DNA from: Tetragonia tetragonoides
Lineage: Eukaryota > Streptophyta > Magnoliopsida > Caryophyllales > Aizoaceae
Assembly: GCA_038025085.1 (NCBI GenBank)
Contig: CM076142.1
Span: forward strand, 13,063,501-13,127,500
Direction: 5' to 3'
DNA: 64,000 nucleotides
Shown: one piece after another, positions 1-11,239 of the stretch
Layout of the letters: the number at the start of each line of letters is the position of its first letter
Position numbering within the stretch: the first letter of the stretch is position 1
Notes under the pieces: model-generated
What the model saw: only the letters and a program-made list of their open reading frames with translations
Told to the model about the DNA's origin: nothing
Databases searched by the model: none
Translations under genes and position numbers: made by a program

Positions 1-3000
1 AGGGAGGGATATCAGCAAGGGTGGTGAATTCTGTTCTGGCTCTCAAATCTTATCAGGAGTGGAAGCAGGCAGGGGGTACTGGTGTGTGGAAATTCGGAGG
101 AAATGTAAAACCCACAACGTCTGTGAAACAATTTGTGCGCAAAAACTCAGAGCCATTTTCTAATTCTCTGTCCAGAAACTCGTCAATGACTGAGAAATCC
201 TTGAATGCTTTATCCCATGATGTTGATATTAGTAAAATGGTTAGAACATTTCAATCTCCGTATTTCTTTTCAGTTGTTATATCTCTTTCTTGCCTGTTGT
301 CGGTCTTGGCATAGTTTGTAACTATGTATTCACATCAGTTGTGGTTTTCCATTCGCAGCCAAGTTCCCGGTCTTTGAGTAATCTTGTACATGCACTTCTA
401 TCAGACAAGAAGCCTGAAGAAGTGCCACAGGTTCGCTCTAATGCATTGTATCTTCTAATAATTAGCGTAAGAGTGGAAGAGAGTCATGATCCATGCTGGA
501 TGTGCTTATATCGTTAATCATTGTCGATCATAATCCCTTAAAGCATTGAACCCGAGACGCTTAACTAGTTTACCTGTTTTCAAATTTATACTATACGAAT
601 AGTTGTAGCTCAAGGTGTATGAAGCTATCAATTCTGTCACCAGTGTGTACATAAGAAAGAGGGAACATTAAGTCCTAATGATCTTTAAACTATCACAACC
701 TCAATCAGTCTACTTCCCTGACAATTACTCTCTTGTTTAATGCAGCTGGTGGAATCTGTTCTCAGTAAAGTTGTGGAGGAGTTTGAGAACCGCATGAACA
801 CCCCAAATGACCTGGTATGTAGCCAGTTTGCGAATGAAGGAACTGTGAAAAAAGTCTACTTATACCATTTTCTTCCAAAAATGTTATTAAAACTGAACAG
901 CATTACGTTTGAGGAGTGCATTTCCAGAGCTATGCTTAATGATGTGCCGCTGTCATGTGTTATTCCAGGCTAGTCAACAGAGGCAAGCTACCACAAAAGA
1001 TATTTCTGCATCACAAGGGAAGTCTTTTCTGAAGATGTCTTCTGATAATTCAAAGGTAAATTGTCCACCTCTCCTTATGAATAGATATATACTTGAAGTC
1101 TAATGAAGGTATAACATTAACTCACACGGGGCAAAATAGTTGCATGTTTTACTAAGTTCTTTTCCTATTTGTATGACATCCTTTCTAAATGCCTCACTGA
1201 AGATGGAAGATAGAAGTTACACTTTGGCAAAGAAGCAGGAAAACCTCCGAGGGAACTACATCAATGAAGAGCAATTGAAAAGTCAAACTTTGAAGCGGCA
1301 AGGGATCTTTGATCGGCAAGGAAGGGATCTTCAGGTAAGAGCTGATCAGGTCTTTGTCCCAAATAACATGAAGTTTTGGACTCAGTGTTACAGTGTTAGT
1401 AATGGCGATAAGCTGATTTTGTAGGAGCTTAAACACACTCTTCGTGCAACAAAAGCCGGCATGCAGTTTATGCAAACAAAATTCCAAGAAGAGATCCGCA
1501 ATCTTGGTAAGAACAATTTATCAAATAATGCAAAGAGAATAAGAAACTGAAGCCTTGCTCAAGCTGGTTGTTGTCTTGTTATCAGGTTCACACGTTTATA
1601 GCCTTGCTCAAGCTGCTTCTGGGTATCACAAGGTGCTTGACGAAAATCGCAGGTTGTACAATGAAGTGCAAGATCTCAAGGGTAAACTGACCAAATTCTT
1701 AATTACTCTACATTCATGCTTTCTCAGAACACAAGAAACGCTTTTGTATCCTCCAAAACGAATCAAATTTGATATCTTTTTCTGCTAACCAGGGAGTATC
1801 AGGGTTTACTGTCGTGTTAGACCCTTCCTAGGTGGGCAATCCAGCTATATGAGCACTGTTGAACATTTTGAGGAAGGGAACATTACCATCAGTGCACCAT
1901 CTAAGTATGGAAAAGGTTCCAAGTCTTTCAGCTTTAACAAAGTTTTTGGGCCATCATCAACACAGGGTTAGTGGTTATGGTTGTACTTTAATTTCTACTT
2001 TAAAGGTTTTGTGTGCTGTAAGGGAAGTTTCTAACTACAAGTCTTCTTTCTTTATGTCCTGCAGCTGAAGTGTTCTCCGATATGCAGCCACTAATTCGTT
2101 CTGTTCTTGATGGTTTCAATGTTTGTATATTTGCATATGGCCAAACAGGTTCCGGGAAAACATTTACCATGGTAAATTGCGGTATTCTCTTATCTTCTAT
2201 ATATAAAGTTTAAGTTGATTGCTTTTTGCTGATAATTCTTATCAATTCTTATATTTACATTTGTAGTCTGGACCGAAAGACCTTACACAGGAGAGTCAAG
2301 GTGTTAACTATAGATCTTTGGGTGACTTGTTTTATCTTGTGGAGCAAAGAAGAGACACCTTTCGCTATGATGTTGCTGTCCAGATGATTGAGATTTATAA
2401 TGAGCAAGTCAGAGATCTTCTTGTTAGTGACGGGCTAAATAAAAGATATCCTTTCTTAAGTTCTGGGATTTTAATCTATGTATATTGAGTTTGGATATTT
2501 GCTGTGGTTAAAACTTATGTTGCATGACAAGAAGGTATGGTAATTTCTACGCATCAAACATATCAGAATATTACTTCCTGTCCTATAAAATTTGAAATAA
2601 TAGAAGCATTAAGATCATAAGTCAATGTTGTATAAGTTATTCCTTCATCCATTTATACATTAGAAATCCGTAACAGCTCTCAAAATGGACTAAATGTCCC
2701 AGAAGCAAGCCTTGTTCCAGTGTCGTCAACATCTGATGTTATCCATCTCATGAATGTTGGACACCGCAACCGGGCAGTTGGTGCAACGGCACTAAATGAC
2801 AGAAGTAGTCGCTCTCACAGGTACCATCATGTTCCTTTCCACGTTTGTGTTGTTTTCTCAACTTTGAATTGCGAACTTATGTGGTACATTGATCTGCAGC
2901 TGCTTAACTGTTCATGTTCAAGGGAGAGACTTGACAACTGGCAATACACTTCGTGGCTGTATGCATCTGGTTGACCTGGCGGGTAGTGAAAGGGTAAACA

Positions 3001-5496
3001 AATCAGAGGTGACAGGAGATAGGTTAAAAGAGGCACAACACATCAACAAATCTCTCTCTGCTTTAGGGGATGTGATAGCTTCACTTGCTCAAAAGAACTC
3101 ACATGTTCCATACCGCAATAGCAAATTAACACAGTTGCTGCAAGATTCATTAGGTGAAGTCAATGATATACTCTCCAAGTTGCATGAGCATGTGTTTTGC
3201 TTTTAAACTAATATTTCTTAGTCTGACATGTTTATGCTCTTGTTACAGGAGGGCAGGCCAAGACACTAATGTTTGTTCACGTAAATCCTGAAGCTGAAGC
3301 TGTTGGGGAAACATTAAGTACACTTAAGTTCGCTGAAAGGGTGGGCACAGTTGAACTAGGTGCCGCACGAGTAAACAATGACAATGCAGATGTAAAGGAC
3401 CTCAAGGAGCAGGTAGAAACAGGCTTTTGCTATATACTGCATGCCTTATTAATGCTTCCATTGGTACTCTTTTCATGTTGCTTGTATATTGCTTCAGATT
3501 GCTAGTCTGAAGGCAGCATTGGCAAGAAAGGAGGGAGACTCCGTGCGTTCACACCATTCTGGATTCAGTAGCCCTGAGAGATATAGAGGAAAAGCTGATG
3601 CCCCTTCTCCTCTTCGTTCTAACCAGAGTGGTGCATTGATCAATAGCACAAAACACCGGCAACCAATGGGAGACGTTGCCAACGTAGAGGTAACATTTCT
3701 TAATATTTTTCCTTTCCTTTGGGTTAGGTGCTCATGGGCTGGACAAGCCAGGCAGAGGCAGTCGGCATGGGCCCCCCTCCCCCTCCAATAACCGAACTGG
3801 GTAAAAGGACCAGCTGTCTTGCATCTCCTGTCCCCCATCCCCATTCACAAGAGATTATGGGGCTCCAAGGTTCTAACCTGGAGAGTCTGGAACGCAGATG
3901 GTACAAGTGACCAACAAGGTCATTGCATCGCGGTCATAGAGTTGACAAATATTTGCCCCTTTATCTCAACTATTTCCATTACTAGTACTACATTCGTTGT
4001 CTTTTGCTTAAGTGTGGCGTTTATCTTCAGAAACAAGAATGCTCTTGAATCTGTTTTGCATAACTATAAGAACATTATGGTTTACTGAAATTGAAGGTAA
4101 CTTTAGAAGCTGCACGAATAATACTGCATATGCGCTGCATGAATGGAAAATGCGTAGACTGTTATTCAGCTTATGAGAAACATGCTGCACAAACTCTGAT
4201 TAGTTTTGGAGTTTGCCGATTCTCGTACACCCCTATTCTGTCTGACATGTATTCTGACTGAAGTCATATATCTAGATAGCATATTGCTGAACTTTGTTGA
4301 TGAATAAAAAAGATCAGTGTAAAATTCCCCAAAACAGAGCTAAAAGATCAATCTGTTGGTTTTGCAGGTATTTACAAAGTCCGCGCCGAGACAAAAAAGA
4401 CAAAGTTTTGACCTTGATGAATTGCTAAAAAATTCACCTCCATGGCCCCCTGTGATTAGTCCTGGACAAAACTATGGAGATGATGAAAAAGAGATGGAGT
4501 CAGGTGAATGGGTAGATAAGATCATGGTGAACAAGCAAGATTCCCTCCCGAAGGCAGAAAATCCCTTAAATGGCTGGGAAGCAGACAATGAGCACCTAAA
4601 TAATTCCTTTTACCAGAAATATTTTCCAGATGGCCCCAAGTTATTTTCAGAACAGTCATATAATATGTTCAATGGAAGCAGTCAATACGAAATAACTAAT
4701 GCTGATGATTTGGACGAGCTCGATGCAGCCACAAGTGACTCATCCGAGCCAGACTTGTTGTGGCAATTCAATCATAGTAAACTTCCCACAGTTTCCAATG
4801 GAGTTGGGTCCAAGACCAAGAAGCTTGATCCCAAACGAGTTAGGAGTCCAGATTTGAGGTTAGTAACAACCACCTCTTTCCTCTACAACCCATATTCTCA
4901 ATGGTTGAACTTGAACATCCTGACAGAATTGGAATAATCAAAACAATCTTGACATTGTCTTTTCAAGACATAGAGTTCTTACGAAATTTGTTAATTACAA
5001 AGAAGTTTACAAAATGTGTTGCGTGGCTTGCATTTTCACTCCTCCTTGCTCGCTAGACTGAACCTGCATGGTCTCTCATATAAGCTGCTTAGTTTATGTT
5101 CAGAACTTTAGTATTGATTTCTGAGGTTGTGGAACTACCAGAATAATTTTTTCTTTGTTCTTTCACCCTTGGCTTTTCTCACAATGTGGAAGTTCTCCGT
5201 TTACTTTGTAGAGTACTATTACTTTGTTTCGACCCTAAGGACGACAGTTTCATCAAGAAACTTTCTTCAACCTGGATTGATCAACGATTCGATTCTTTAG
5301 CTATTATGCTACGAATATCATGCATCCTAAGTTCCTAACTCTTAACATGACTTTGAACTGTTGCAGCAAGTCCATGATTCCCACACTCGGTCCCTCGCCG
5401 TCAAAGAAGTTACCAAATGGGGCTCCGCTTCAGAGAAATGGAAGACATCAGCCTGTTTCAGCTGAAGGCAAACGGAGGTTAGGAAATAGAAAGTAG
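1..5496 (+). CDS. Kinesin-14 (CH-domain KIN14 type), 3' part, 16 exons visible
   Basis: Minus-end-directed microtubule motor of the plant kinesin-14 class; the gene starts left of the window. Exons read by splice sites and homology: 1-239, 359-430, 746-814, 969-1055, 1203-1334, 1425-1506, 1586-1681, 1793-1966, 2065-2171, 2267-2445, 2659-2820, 2900-3153, 3249-3412, 3498-3689, 4368-4858, 5367-5496 (stop TAG). They join in frame to 875 codons. Visible in order: the segment after a calponin-homology domain ([11 protein letters not shown]), a coiled-coil-prone stretch, the kinesin-14 neck (residues about 200-257), then the motor from [10 protein letters not shown] (about 258). The P-loop GQTGSGKT is at about 342-349, switch I SSRSH at about 461-466 and switch [10 protein letters not shown] at about 489-496. 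A non-motor tail of about 270 residues follows, with [13 protein letters not shown]. Neck before motor marks kinesin-14. The CH domain itself lies outside the window and is inferred from family architecture. Confidence 0.95.
2446..2658 (+). other. U12-type AT-AC intron of the kinesin gene
   Basis: The 213-nt intron begins ATATCCTTTC, the minor-spliceosome 5' splice-site consensus, and ends ATAC. A branch-site-like TTCCTTCAT lies at 2640-2648, with the candidate branch A 11 nt before the intron end. Splicing here joins AG|A and gives NKR-LEIR, the expected kinesin sequence. No GT or AG pair near the ends restores the frame. All the other introns I placed in this gene are GT-AG. Confidence 0.9.
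3726..3935 (-). mobile_element. SINE-like remnant in kinesin intron 14
   Basis: This GC-richer block sits inside the 678-nt intron 3690-4367. On the minus strand it has a B-box-like GGTTAGAACC followed by CTCTTGTGAATGGGG. That resembles the TTGTGAATGG / TTGCGAATGG segment just after the B box in the SINEs at 6822-7014 and 63671-63872. I see no clear target duplication or poly(A), so it is probably an old copy; boundaries are approximate. Confidence 0.45.
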
Positions 5497-5959
5497 ATAT
5501 AGGTTTTTTGTTTTTTCAGGGGAATTCTTTGTCCATCTGTTCTCGTGGGATTTCTCTTTTTTTGTCCCCCTTTATTTTTATTATGGGTGGGTTGTTCAGT
5601 TTGAGGGTGAGAGAAGAAATGTGTGTTATTATACAATATTCTTTTATTTTGTTTGTATTGGTTATTATACAGTTGAGCAATAATGCCAGTTGCCTATATT
5701 TGTATACGAAGTAAGAAAGTTGAAAAAAATGAGTTCCACATGTGTTCATAACTTGCAATTTTCACTTGTATGAGGTTTTCCACAGCTTTCCTGCATGAAA
5801 TCTTTGTTCGCTTCCTATAAGAAGTACACGCATTTTCGTTCAATTGGAAATACAAAAAGGAGCAGAAGAAAAGTGCAAACACACATCCATGTTACATCAC
5901 CCTATGTTTTTATTTGCCCTTTTTAAACATGGCCACAGTACACCTAGAGTAGATAAGTT
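5497..5959. other. 3' UTR of kinesin gene and tail-to-tail spacer
   Basis: AT-rich sequence between the kinesin stop codon and the stop codon of the convergent PR-10 gene A. It must hold both 3' UTRs. No protein or repeat was recognised in it. Confidence 0.7.
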
Positions 5960-6558
5960 TCAAGCGTAAACTTGAGGGTTGGCAATGAGATACTCTTCTA
6001 CAGTCTTAAACATCTTCTCGATTGATTCTTTTGTAGCAGCAATGTCCTCTTCATTCATCACTTTATCTCCCTTGGTGTGGTAGTGGGCTATCATCTTGGC
6101 TTGGCATCCGGCACCTGAAGGCTCAAAAATGTCCTCATAGACCGCACACTCTAGTTTGTCACCGAGAAAATCACCCTCAATGCTAGTGTACTTGAGGTAG
6201 AACTTATCACAATCAAGCTCGTCAACTCTATTTTTCACGTATTTGAAAGGAGCCCCTAAATATATAATCAAAGTCATTACAATAAATCAAAATGTGGTCA
6301 TGCATTTAAAACTCGTCTTTCATGCACCTTAATGGAAGAATTAAATTGAGATTAAAAGGAAAACCGACCTACAGGCAAGTTGACTTGCTTGATGCTTCGA
6401 ACCGTGCATGAATCACCTTCAACAAATTCCATGCTCTTAATAAAGTCAGGTACAACCTTGGGTAAGAAGTTATGGTTATCAATGGCGAAAGCCTTGAACA
6501 GTCGGATTGGAGCCACCGGACTGGCAAAATCAGCTATTGTGTAAGTTTGAACACCCAT
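5960..6558 (-). CDS. PR-10 / Bet v 1-like protein, gene A
   Basis: A small cytosolic ligand-binding protein of the Bet v 1 superfamily (PR-10/MLP type). Family members bind hydrophobic ligands in a large cavity and are often induced by stress or pathogens; the ligand here is unknown. Exon 1 is 6369-6558, the intron 6256-6368 (GT-AG) and exon 2 is 5960-6255. The total of 486 nt gives 161 residues, the usual family length. The intron splits the codon of Gly64, the standard PR-10 position. Visible: N-terminal [33 protein letters not shown], and the Bet v 1 signature region [19 protein letters not shown]. The usual glycine-rich loop (GxGGxG) reads GDSCTV, so only the first glycine is kept. The start at 6558 was chosen because the three paralogues start with the same MGV/MGI. 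TATA-like TATATA at 6655-6660. Confidence 0.93.
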
Positions 6559-6806
6559 AATTTTGTTTTTTCTGATATAAAAGAAAGAAGAAAGAAAACT
6601 ACCTAGGGAAGTAGACAATGAGGGATGTGCAAACATATTGAACATTTTGTTTGGTATATACTAGAGTAGTTTGGAATGAGAAAGTGGGTAGCTAGACAAA
6701 GGAGCCATCCGTGTACTTTTCCAGCCCTCCCCCTTTTTATTTTTTTCTTGTCTTCTCCTTTTTGCGTAGAATTTGGGGCTAGAATCGTTGAATATAGCAA
6801 GATTAG
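6559..6806 (-). promoter_or_regulatory. Proximal promoter of PR-10 gene A
   Basis: Reading toward the gene (minus strand), it contains an ACGGATGGCTCCTTT block followed by CTAGCTACCCA. Genes B and C share the first, and B shares the second. A TATATA follows at 6655-6660, about 100 bp before the ATG. The conserved GCAAGGGTTGCTAA block lies at the far edge and is touched by the SINE insertion. Confidence 0.6.
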
Positions 6807-6821
6807 CAACCCTTGCTAAAT

Positions 6822-7014
6822 AACCAAGATGGGTTGGTGTAGTGATTCAGCACTTGATCCCTTAAACAAGTGGTTGGGGGTTCGAATCCCAACTCTTGCG
6901 AATGGAAAAAATCCCTTGGTCAGCCCCCTACCACTTAGTGCGCTGAAAGTTGGGACGAGAGGATTAGTCACTGTAGTCGACGGTGGATATCTTGGCAAAG
7001 ACTAAAAAAAAAAA
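6822..7014 (+). mobile_element. Full-length tRNA-derived SINE in promoter of gene A
   Basis: Pol III A-box-like TGGTGTAGTGA at about 6836 and a perfect B box GGTTCGAATCCC at 6889-6900, ending in A-rich ACTAAAAAAAAAAA. It is flanked by a perfect 15-bp target duplication CAACCCTTGCTAAAT (6807-6821 and 7015-7029). A 5'-truncated relative lies at 44945-45045. The duplicated target is part of the block conserved in the PR-10 promoters. Confidence 0.92.
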
Positions 7015-7029
7015 CAACCCTTGCTAAAT

Positions 7030-9640
7030 CATTACTGGTCACAAAATTACATGTGTCATTTTAGTGTGTGTGTGTGGAAAAATTATACTAGTAATAGAGT
7101 TTATAATCTAGTCAAATTAGTGTATTGACTGAAAAAGCTAGAGTAATTGATTTCTTTTGACTTAAAAAACTGAAGTTAATCATCTCCTCAAAGCTAGAAA
7201 TTCAGCTCTTTATTCTTTATAGACTATAGAGGTACACACCGTTTTTGGCCGGCAAGGCCTCAAGTAATTAGCAATTCACCAACCCCCACCATGGCTTTTG
7301 CAACCCCTTCATCATGACATCATGCTTATATGAGGCGCCTCACTATAAGGCCGCCTCATACGAAGTTTTGTGTTTCAAGTTTTAATCACTTGCGAAATAG
7401 TTGTTCCACCCAAGCTATAATTATGATGACAAACACATGCTTTGTTCTTTCACCTGAAAAAATAAAACTGAACTGAATGTATTGAAATAAATTGACTTTT
7501 TTACTTGATTTTTAACTATTTTACGTAAAATTTTGTTCATGCATTGTTTAATATTGAGCTCATTTTCAAGTATACTTTGTAATATTTTTCAATAATAAAC
7601 ATAGATATCATCATGATTTTACTTTGCTATAAAAATCATCCGAGTGATAAGTTGTACATAAATTAAACTAAACTCAAAATAAAATTAAACCGAGAAAAAC
7701 GGAGTATAATTAAGTGAAAGAGAAGATAAGAATAGTTCAAGACATATTATCAGGAAAAAAAAAATTAAGTAATGGAATTCGTGACTGATTGAGCATGCCA
7801 ATACTTGCTTTTGAGCCATTCCTTTCTAGGTAAATTATAGAGTAAAAGGTGTCGGTAAGGGAAAATTGTATCACATACTGTTTGTAATAGAGTAGTAAAG
7901 AGCATGCAAAAAAGTACCCTAAGGATGATAATTACACGTACAATTGTCCGGACTTTTTAATTAACAACAATTAGGGTGCGTTTATTAGAACTTACACGGT
8001 CAGTTCAGTTCAGTTTAGTTTAGTTCAAATGTTAATTCAATGATTTTAAATTCAATTAAATGATGTTCAGTTCAGTTCAGTGGTGCTGAGTTTAGAAACA
8101 TAATTTTTGTCGACGTCTCACATGTCAAGTTGTGTTCAATTCAGTTCAGTTGTGTCCAGTTCAGTTCAGTAGTGTCCAGTTTAGTGATGTTAAATTCAAT
8201 TCAATTCTGCTAAATTCAGCTCTAACAAATGCACCTTACACCACCTTTATATATATTATCTTTAGTTAAAAAAGAGTCTTATTTATTGGAAATCCTACAC
8301 CACCTTGCATGATACCACAAGCCGAGTACGTACAGGGTGATCTTCAAATTAATCCTACTCAAGATTACCATCATCACTGTCATATGAAGTTCACAAGATG
8401 AACTTTCATTCCCTTGACTAGAAAAATCATTATATAAAAACAAAATAACCTTTATGAAACCGCATCATGTATAATCAACTAATCAAGCATGATATCAGCA
8501 TAATATCATGTTTGTTTGAGTCGTCGTCTTATATAACTTCAAAAATAAGAACTGTTATTATATTAATAACCCAGTCAATCAACTCTTGAGACAGAACATA
8601 AAAGATAAACAATTGGTTAATAAAGTCTTGGCATGTTGGTTAAAACTTGAAAAGGTAGATATATTCAAACAATTGGCTTCAAAACCAGTTCTTGACCAAG
8701 TCTAGTTATACATTATGTCACTGTCCTTTAGGTTTTGTTGTCTCACATCGTTGAAGAAGTCACTAAATTAGGTTCTCCAATTTCTATTATATCAAATCAC
8801 TGAGAGATATGTTCACCTATATATTAGGCCCCTCAAATAATAATAATAAAAAAACTTTATTATTCGTATAATGTAATCGAAAACTTATATTCTTGTGGAT
8901 ATTGTAGGGTTGAGATGGGACCAAACTTAATATTTACAGAAACAATTGAAAGCCTTGATCTTTGTTTAAATAATAAATTGTACCCTGTAGTTATATTACA
9001 AAATGCAGCTAGAAAGAAGACAAATCAAAAACTAGTTCAATAACGTAACCTTGCTTCCTCTTTTTATTTCAAGAGTATAGCCATAATTATAGAATTAAGT
9101 CATGCTTACAATACATCAAAAAAAATTCATAAGTAGGAGTGTTTAGTAATTTGTTTTTCGTTTTTTGTAAGTAAATACCATTTCAAATTTGTTGCTTTTG
9201 TCGGTGCTAGCTACTTGTTCCAAAAATTACGTGTGAATTTGAATCGTCAGATTAATGTCATGTTCCGATGTCCCTTATCTAGTGGCCTGTCAATGAAATC
9301 TTAATATAGTGGTTAAAATTAACTAAAATCTAGGTTTATTTTTATTTTTATAATCAAGGAGAAACTTTTATTAATAGAGATAAAACTCATACAAACTTCT
9401 CCTTTCAACTCTCTCCACCAATTATTCGCCACCAATAATCCCGCACGTATCTTTTAGGAAAAGGTGAAATCAAAATAGCAATTTATACTAGTAAGCGATC
9501 CTGAATATATTAAATCTCAGGTTCAACATCATTCACGCTCCTCCTCGCTCTCATCCCCGTATTGTATGTAATTTATTGCATACAATATCCCCTGTGCCTC
9601 CCTTGTACCAAAAAATGTCATCAAGTCCAGCGAAAGAATG
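7030..9640. other. AT-rich spacer between PR-10 genes A and B
   Basis: No gene recognised on either strand. It holds one clear MITE (7974-8235, listed separately), a short GC-rich hairpin at 7329-7360, and otherwise low-complexity AT-rich DNA with many stop codons. Confidence 0.6.
7974..8235. mobile_element. Tourist/Harbinger-like MITE with CAGTT repeats
   Basis: Imperfect terminal inverted repeats GGGTGCGTTTATTAGA and TCTAACAAATGCACC, flanked by the 3-bp target duplication TTA (7971-7973 and 8236-8238) typical of PIF/Harbinger. The interior is dominated by TTCAGTTCAGT-type repeats, also seen in copies near 12.8, 48.9, 56.6, 56.9 and 57.3 kb. Confidence 0.8.
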
Positions 9641-10113
9641 CTCGTACACACACCTACCTACTCATACAATCACTTAGCCGATGTTCTTGACATGTTGACA
9701 AAGTCGACGTACTAGGCTACTAGTGTCTATCTTATGCTTTGTGATCTAAAAAAATCCCACCATCTTCAGCAGCTAATTTCCACGTACCTTGCAAATTGCA
9801 AAAGCATTTATATCTTAACCATCATACTTACCCCCACTAATACCAAACATAACGTGTGGCCACTTATGATTTAACAAGGGCTGCTAACTAAGTGCTACCT
9901 CAAAAGTCTTAAAGAAAAAGAAAAGCCAAAGAAAAAGTAGAACTATGTACAGATGGCTTCTTTATCTAGCTACCCAACTTGATCACTACCACTATAAATA
10001 CCATACTAAACACTCAATGTTTACAACATCCACAACTCTCATCGTCTACTTCATTGCCTAGTTTAGTTAATTAACCCACATTTTTCATTTTAACTCCTTA
10101 TTTCTTCTTAATC
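9641..10113 (+). promoter_or_regulatory. Promoter of PR-10 gene B (SINE-free)
   Basis: Alignable by eye with the upstream region of gene C. Shared blocks in order: CCACCATCTTCAG, CATTTATATCTT, AACGTGTGG, GATTTAACAAGGGCTGCTAA (9868-9887), ACAGATGGCTTCTTTAT and CACTATAAATACC. TATA box TATAAATA at 9993-10000, about 114 bp before the ATG. Unlike genes A and C, no SINE lies between the conserved block and the TATA box, so this copy keeps the uninterrupted arrangement. Confidence 0.75.
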
Positions 10114-10526
10114 ATGGGTGTTCAAACTTGTGTAATGGCCGATATCGCCACCCCTGTTGCTGCATCTCGATTGTTCCAGGCTTTCGCCATTGACAACCAT
10201 AACTTATTGCCTAAGGTGGTGCCTGACTTTGTTAAGAGTATTGAAATTGTTCAAGGTGATTCCACGACTGTCGGCAGCATCAAGCAAGTCAACTTGCCCG
10301 AAGGTAAGGTTATCTTAAGTGTATATATAAGCTCAAAAATTCTTTTATTTCTCACCTTGCTAAAAAAAATAATAATATCAGATGACGACTATTGTCATTA
10401 GACTAGCTAGTTATATCCATATGTCGCTATATTTTCATACTACTAATTAAGATGACAAAAATTAAAGCTAATTCTTACAACTACTAAGAAATGATCACCA
10501 AGATTCATCATGAAAGATAAGCTATG

Positions 10527-10613
<87 letters not shown>

Positions 10614-10937
10614 GCGATCATGTGAATGATTTGATTTGTAGGGGCTCCTTTCACATATGTTAAAAATAGAGTGGATGAGATTGATTGTGATAAGTTCTAC
10701 CTCAAGTACACTACCATCGAGGGTGGTCTTCTGGGTGACGATTTGGAATGCGCGGTCTATGAGGACCATTTTACACCCTCGGGCACCGGATGTCAGGCTA
10801 AGATGATAGCCCACTATCACAACAAGGGAGATAAGGTGGCCAGTGATGAGATCATTGCTGCTGCCCAAGAATCTATCAAAAAGATGTTTAAGACTGTGGA
10901 AGAGTACCTCATTGCCAATCCTCAAGTTTACGCTTGA
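10114..10937 (+). CDS. PR-10 / Bet v 1-like protein, gene B
   Basis: Two exons, 10114-10303 and 10642-10937, give 161 residues. The 338-nt GT-AG intron falls in the same glycine codon as in gene A. N-terminus [24 protein letters not shown]; signature region [20 protein letters not shown]-terminus [13 protein letters not shown]. The glycine-rich loop is replaced by GDSTTVGS. The role is inferred from the family only: a soluble hydrophobic-ligand carrier, commonly defence- or stress-related. It is the closest relative of gene C, and the similarity extends through promoter and 3' flank. The intron contains an 83-bp TA microsatellite just before the acceptor. Confidence 0.94.
10529..10611. repeat. 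(TA)n microsatellite inside intron of gene B
   Basis: About 41 uninterrupted TA units, ending 30 bp before the acceptor of the single intron of PR-10 gene B. Gene C lacks it at the matching place, although the flanking intron sequence (AAAGATAAGCTATGATT and GGCGATCATGTGAATGATTT) is conserved. Confidence 0.95.
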
Positions 10938-11035
10938 ATGTTTTCTGTCTCCAACGATCATACAGAAAAAAGGGCACACAAGTAAAATTAAATAAAAGAA
11001 AGGACAAGTTTGAGTTGTGTATCATGGATGGTGAA

Positions 11036-11084
<49 letters not shown>

Positions 11085-11239
11085 GTGAGAAAAAGGTATT
11101 TATGTACTGAGTTGAGTTTGAATTAATATTTTGCGAGTTTATGTGATTAATAATATAATATAACTAGTTTGTGCTCTTGTACGATGCAAATGTTGAAATA
11201 ATAGTTAATTGAATGTTATATATATTAGGTATTTCATAA
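10938..11239 (+). other. 3' flank of gene B with 42-nt poly(T)
   Basis: 3' UTR and flank similar to that of gene C (45978-46300), for example GATGCAAATGTTGAAATAATAG. A run of 42 T lies at 11040-11081. Gene C has only a short T-rich stretch there. Confidence 0.7.

Noticed and set aside
3494..3844. 116-codon minus frame in the kinesin gene
   Set aside because: Opposite to exon 14 and the intron SINE-like block; no domain.
6889..6900. A tRNA gene, suggested by a perfect B box
   Set aside because: No cloverleaf downstream; A-rich tail and 15-bp target duplication show a SINE.
10443..10979. 178-codon minus frame over gene B exon 2 with a long (IY)n stretch
   Set aside because: Antisense shadow of PR-10 exon 2 plus translation of the TA microsatellite in the intron.
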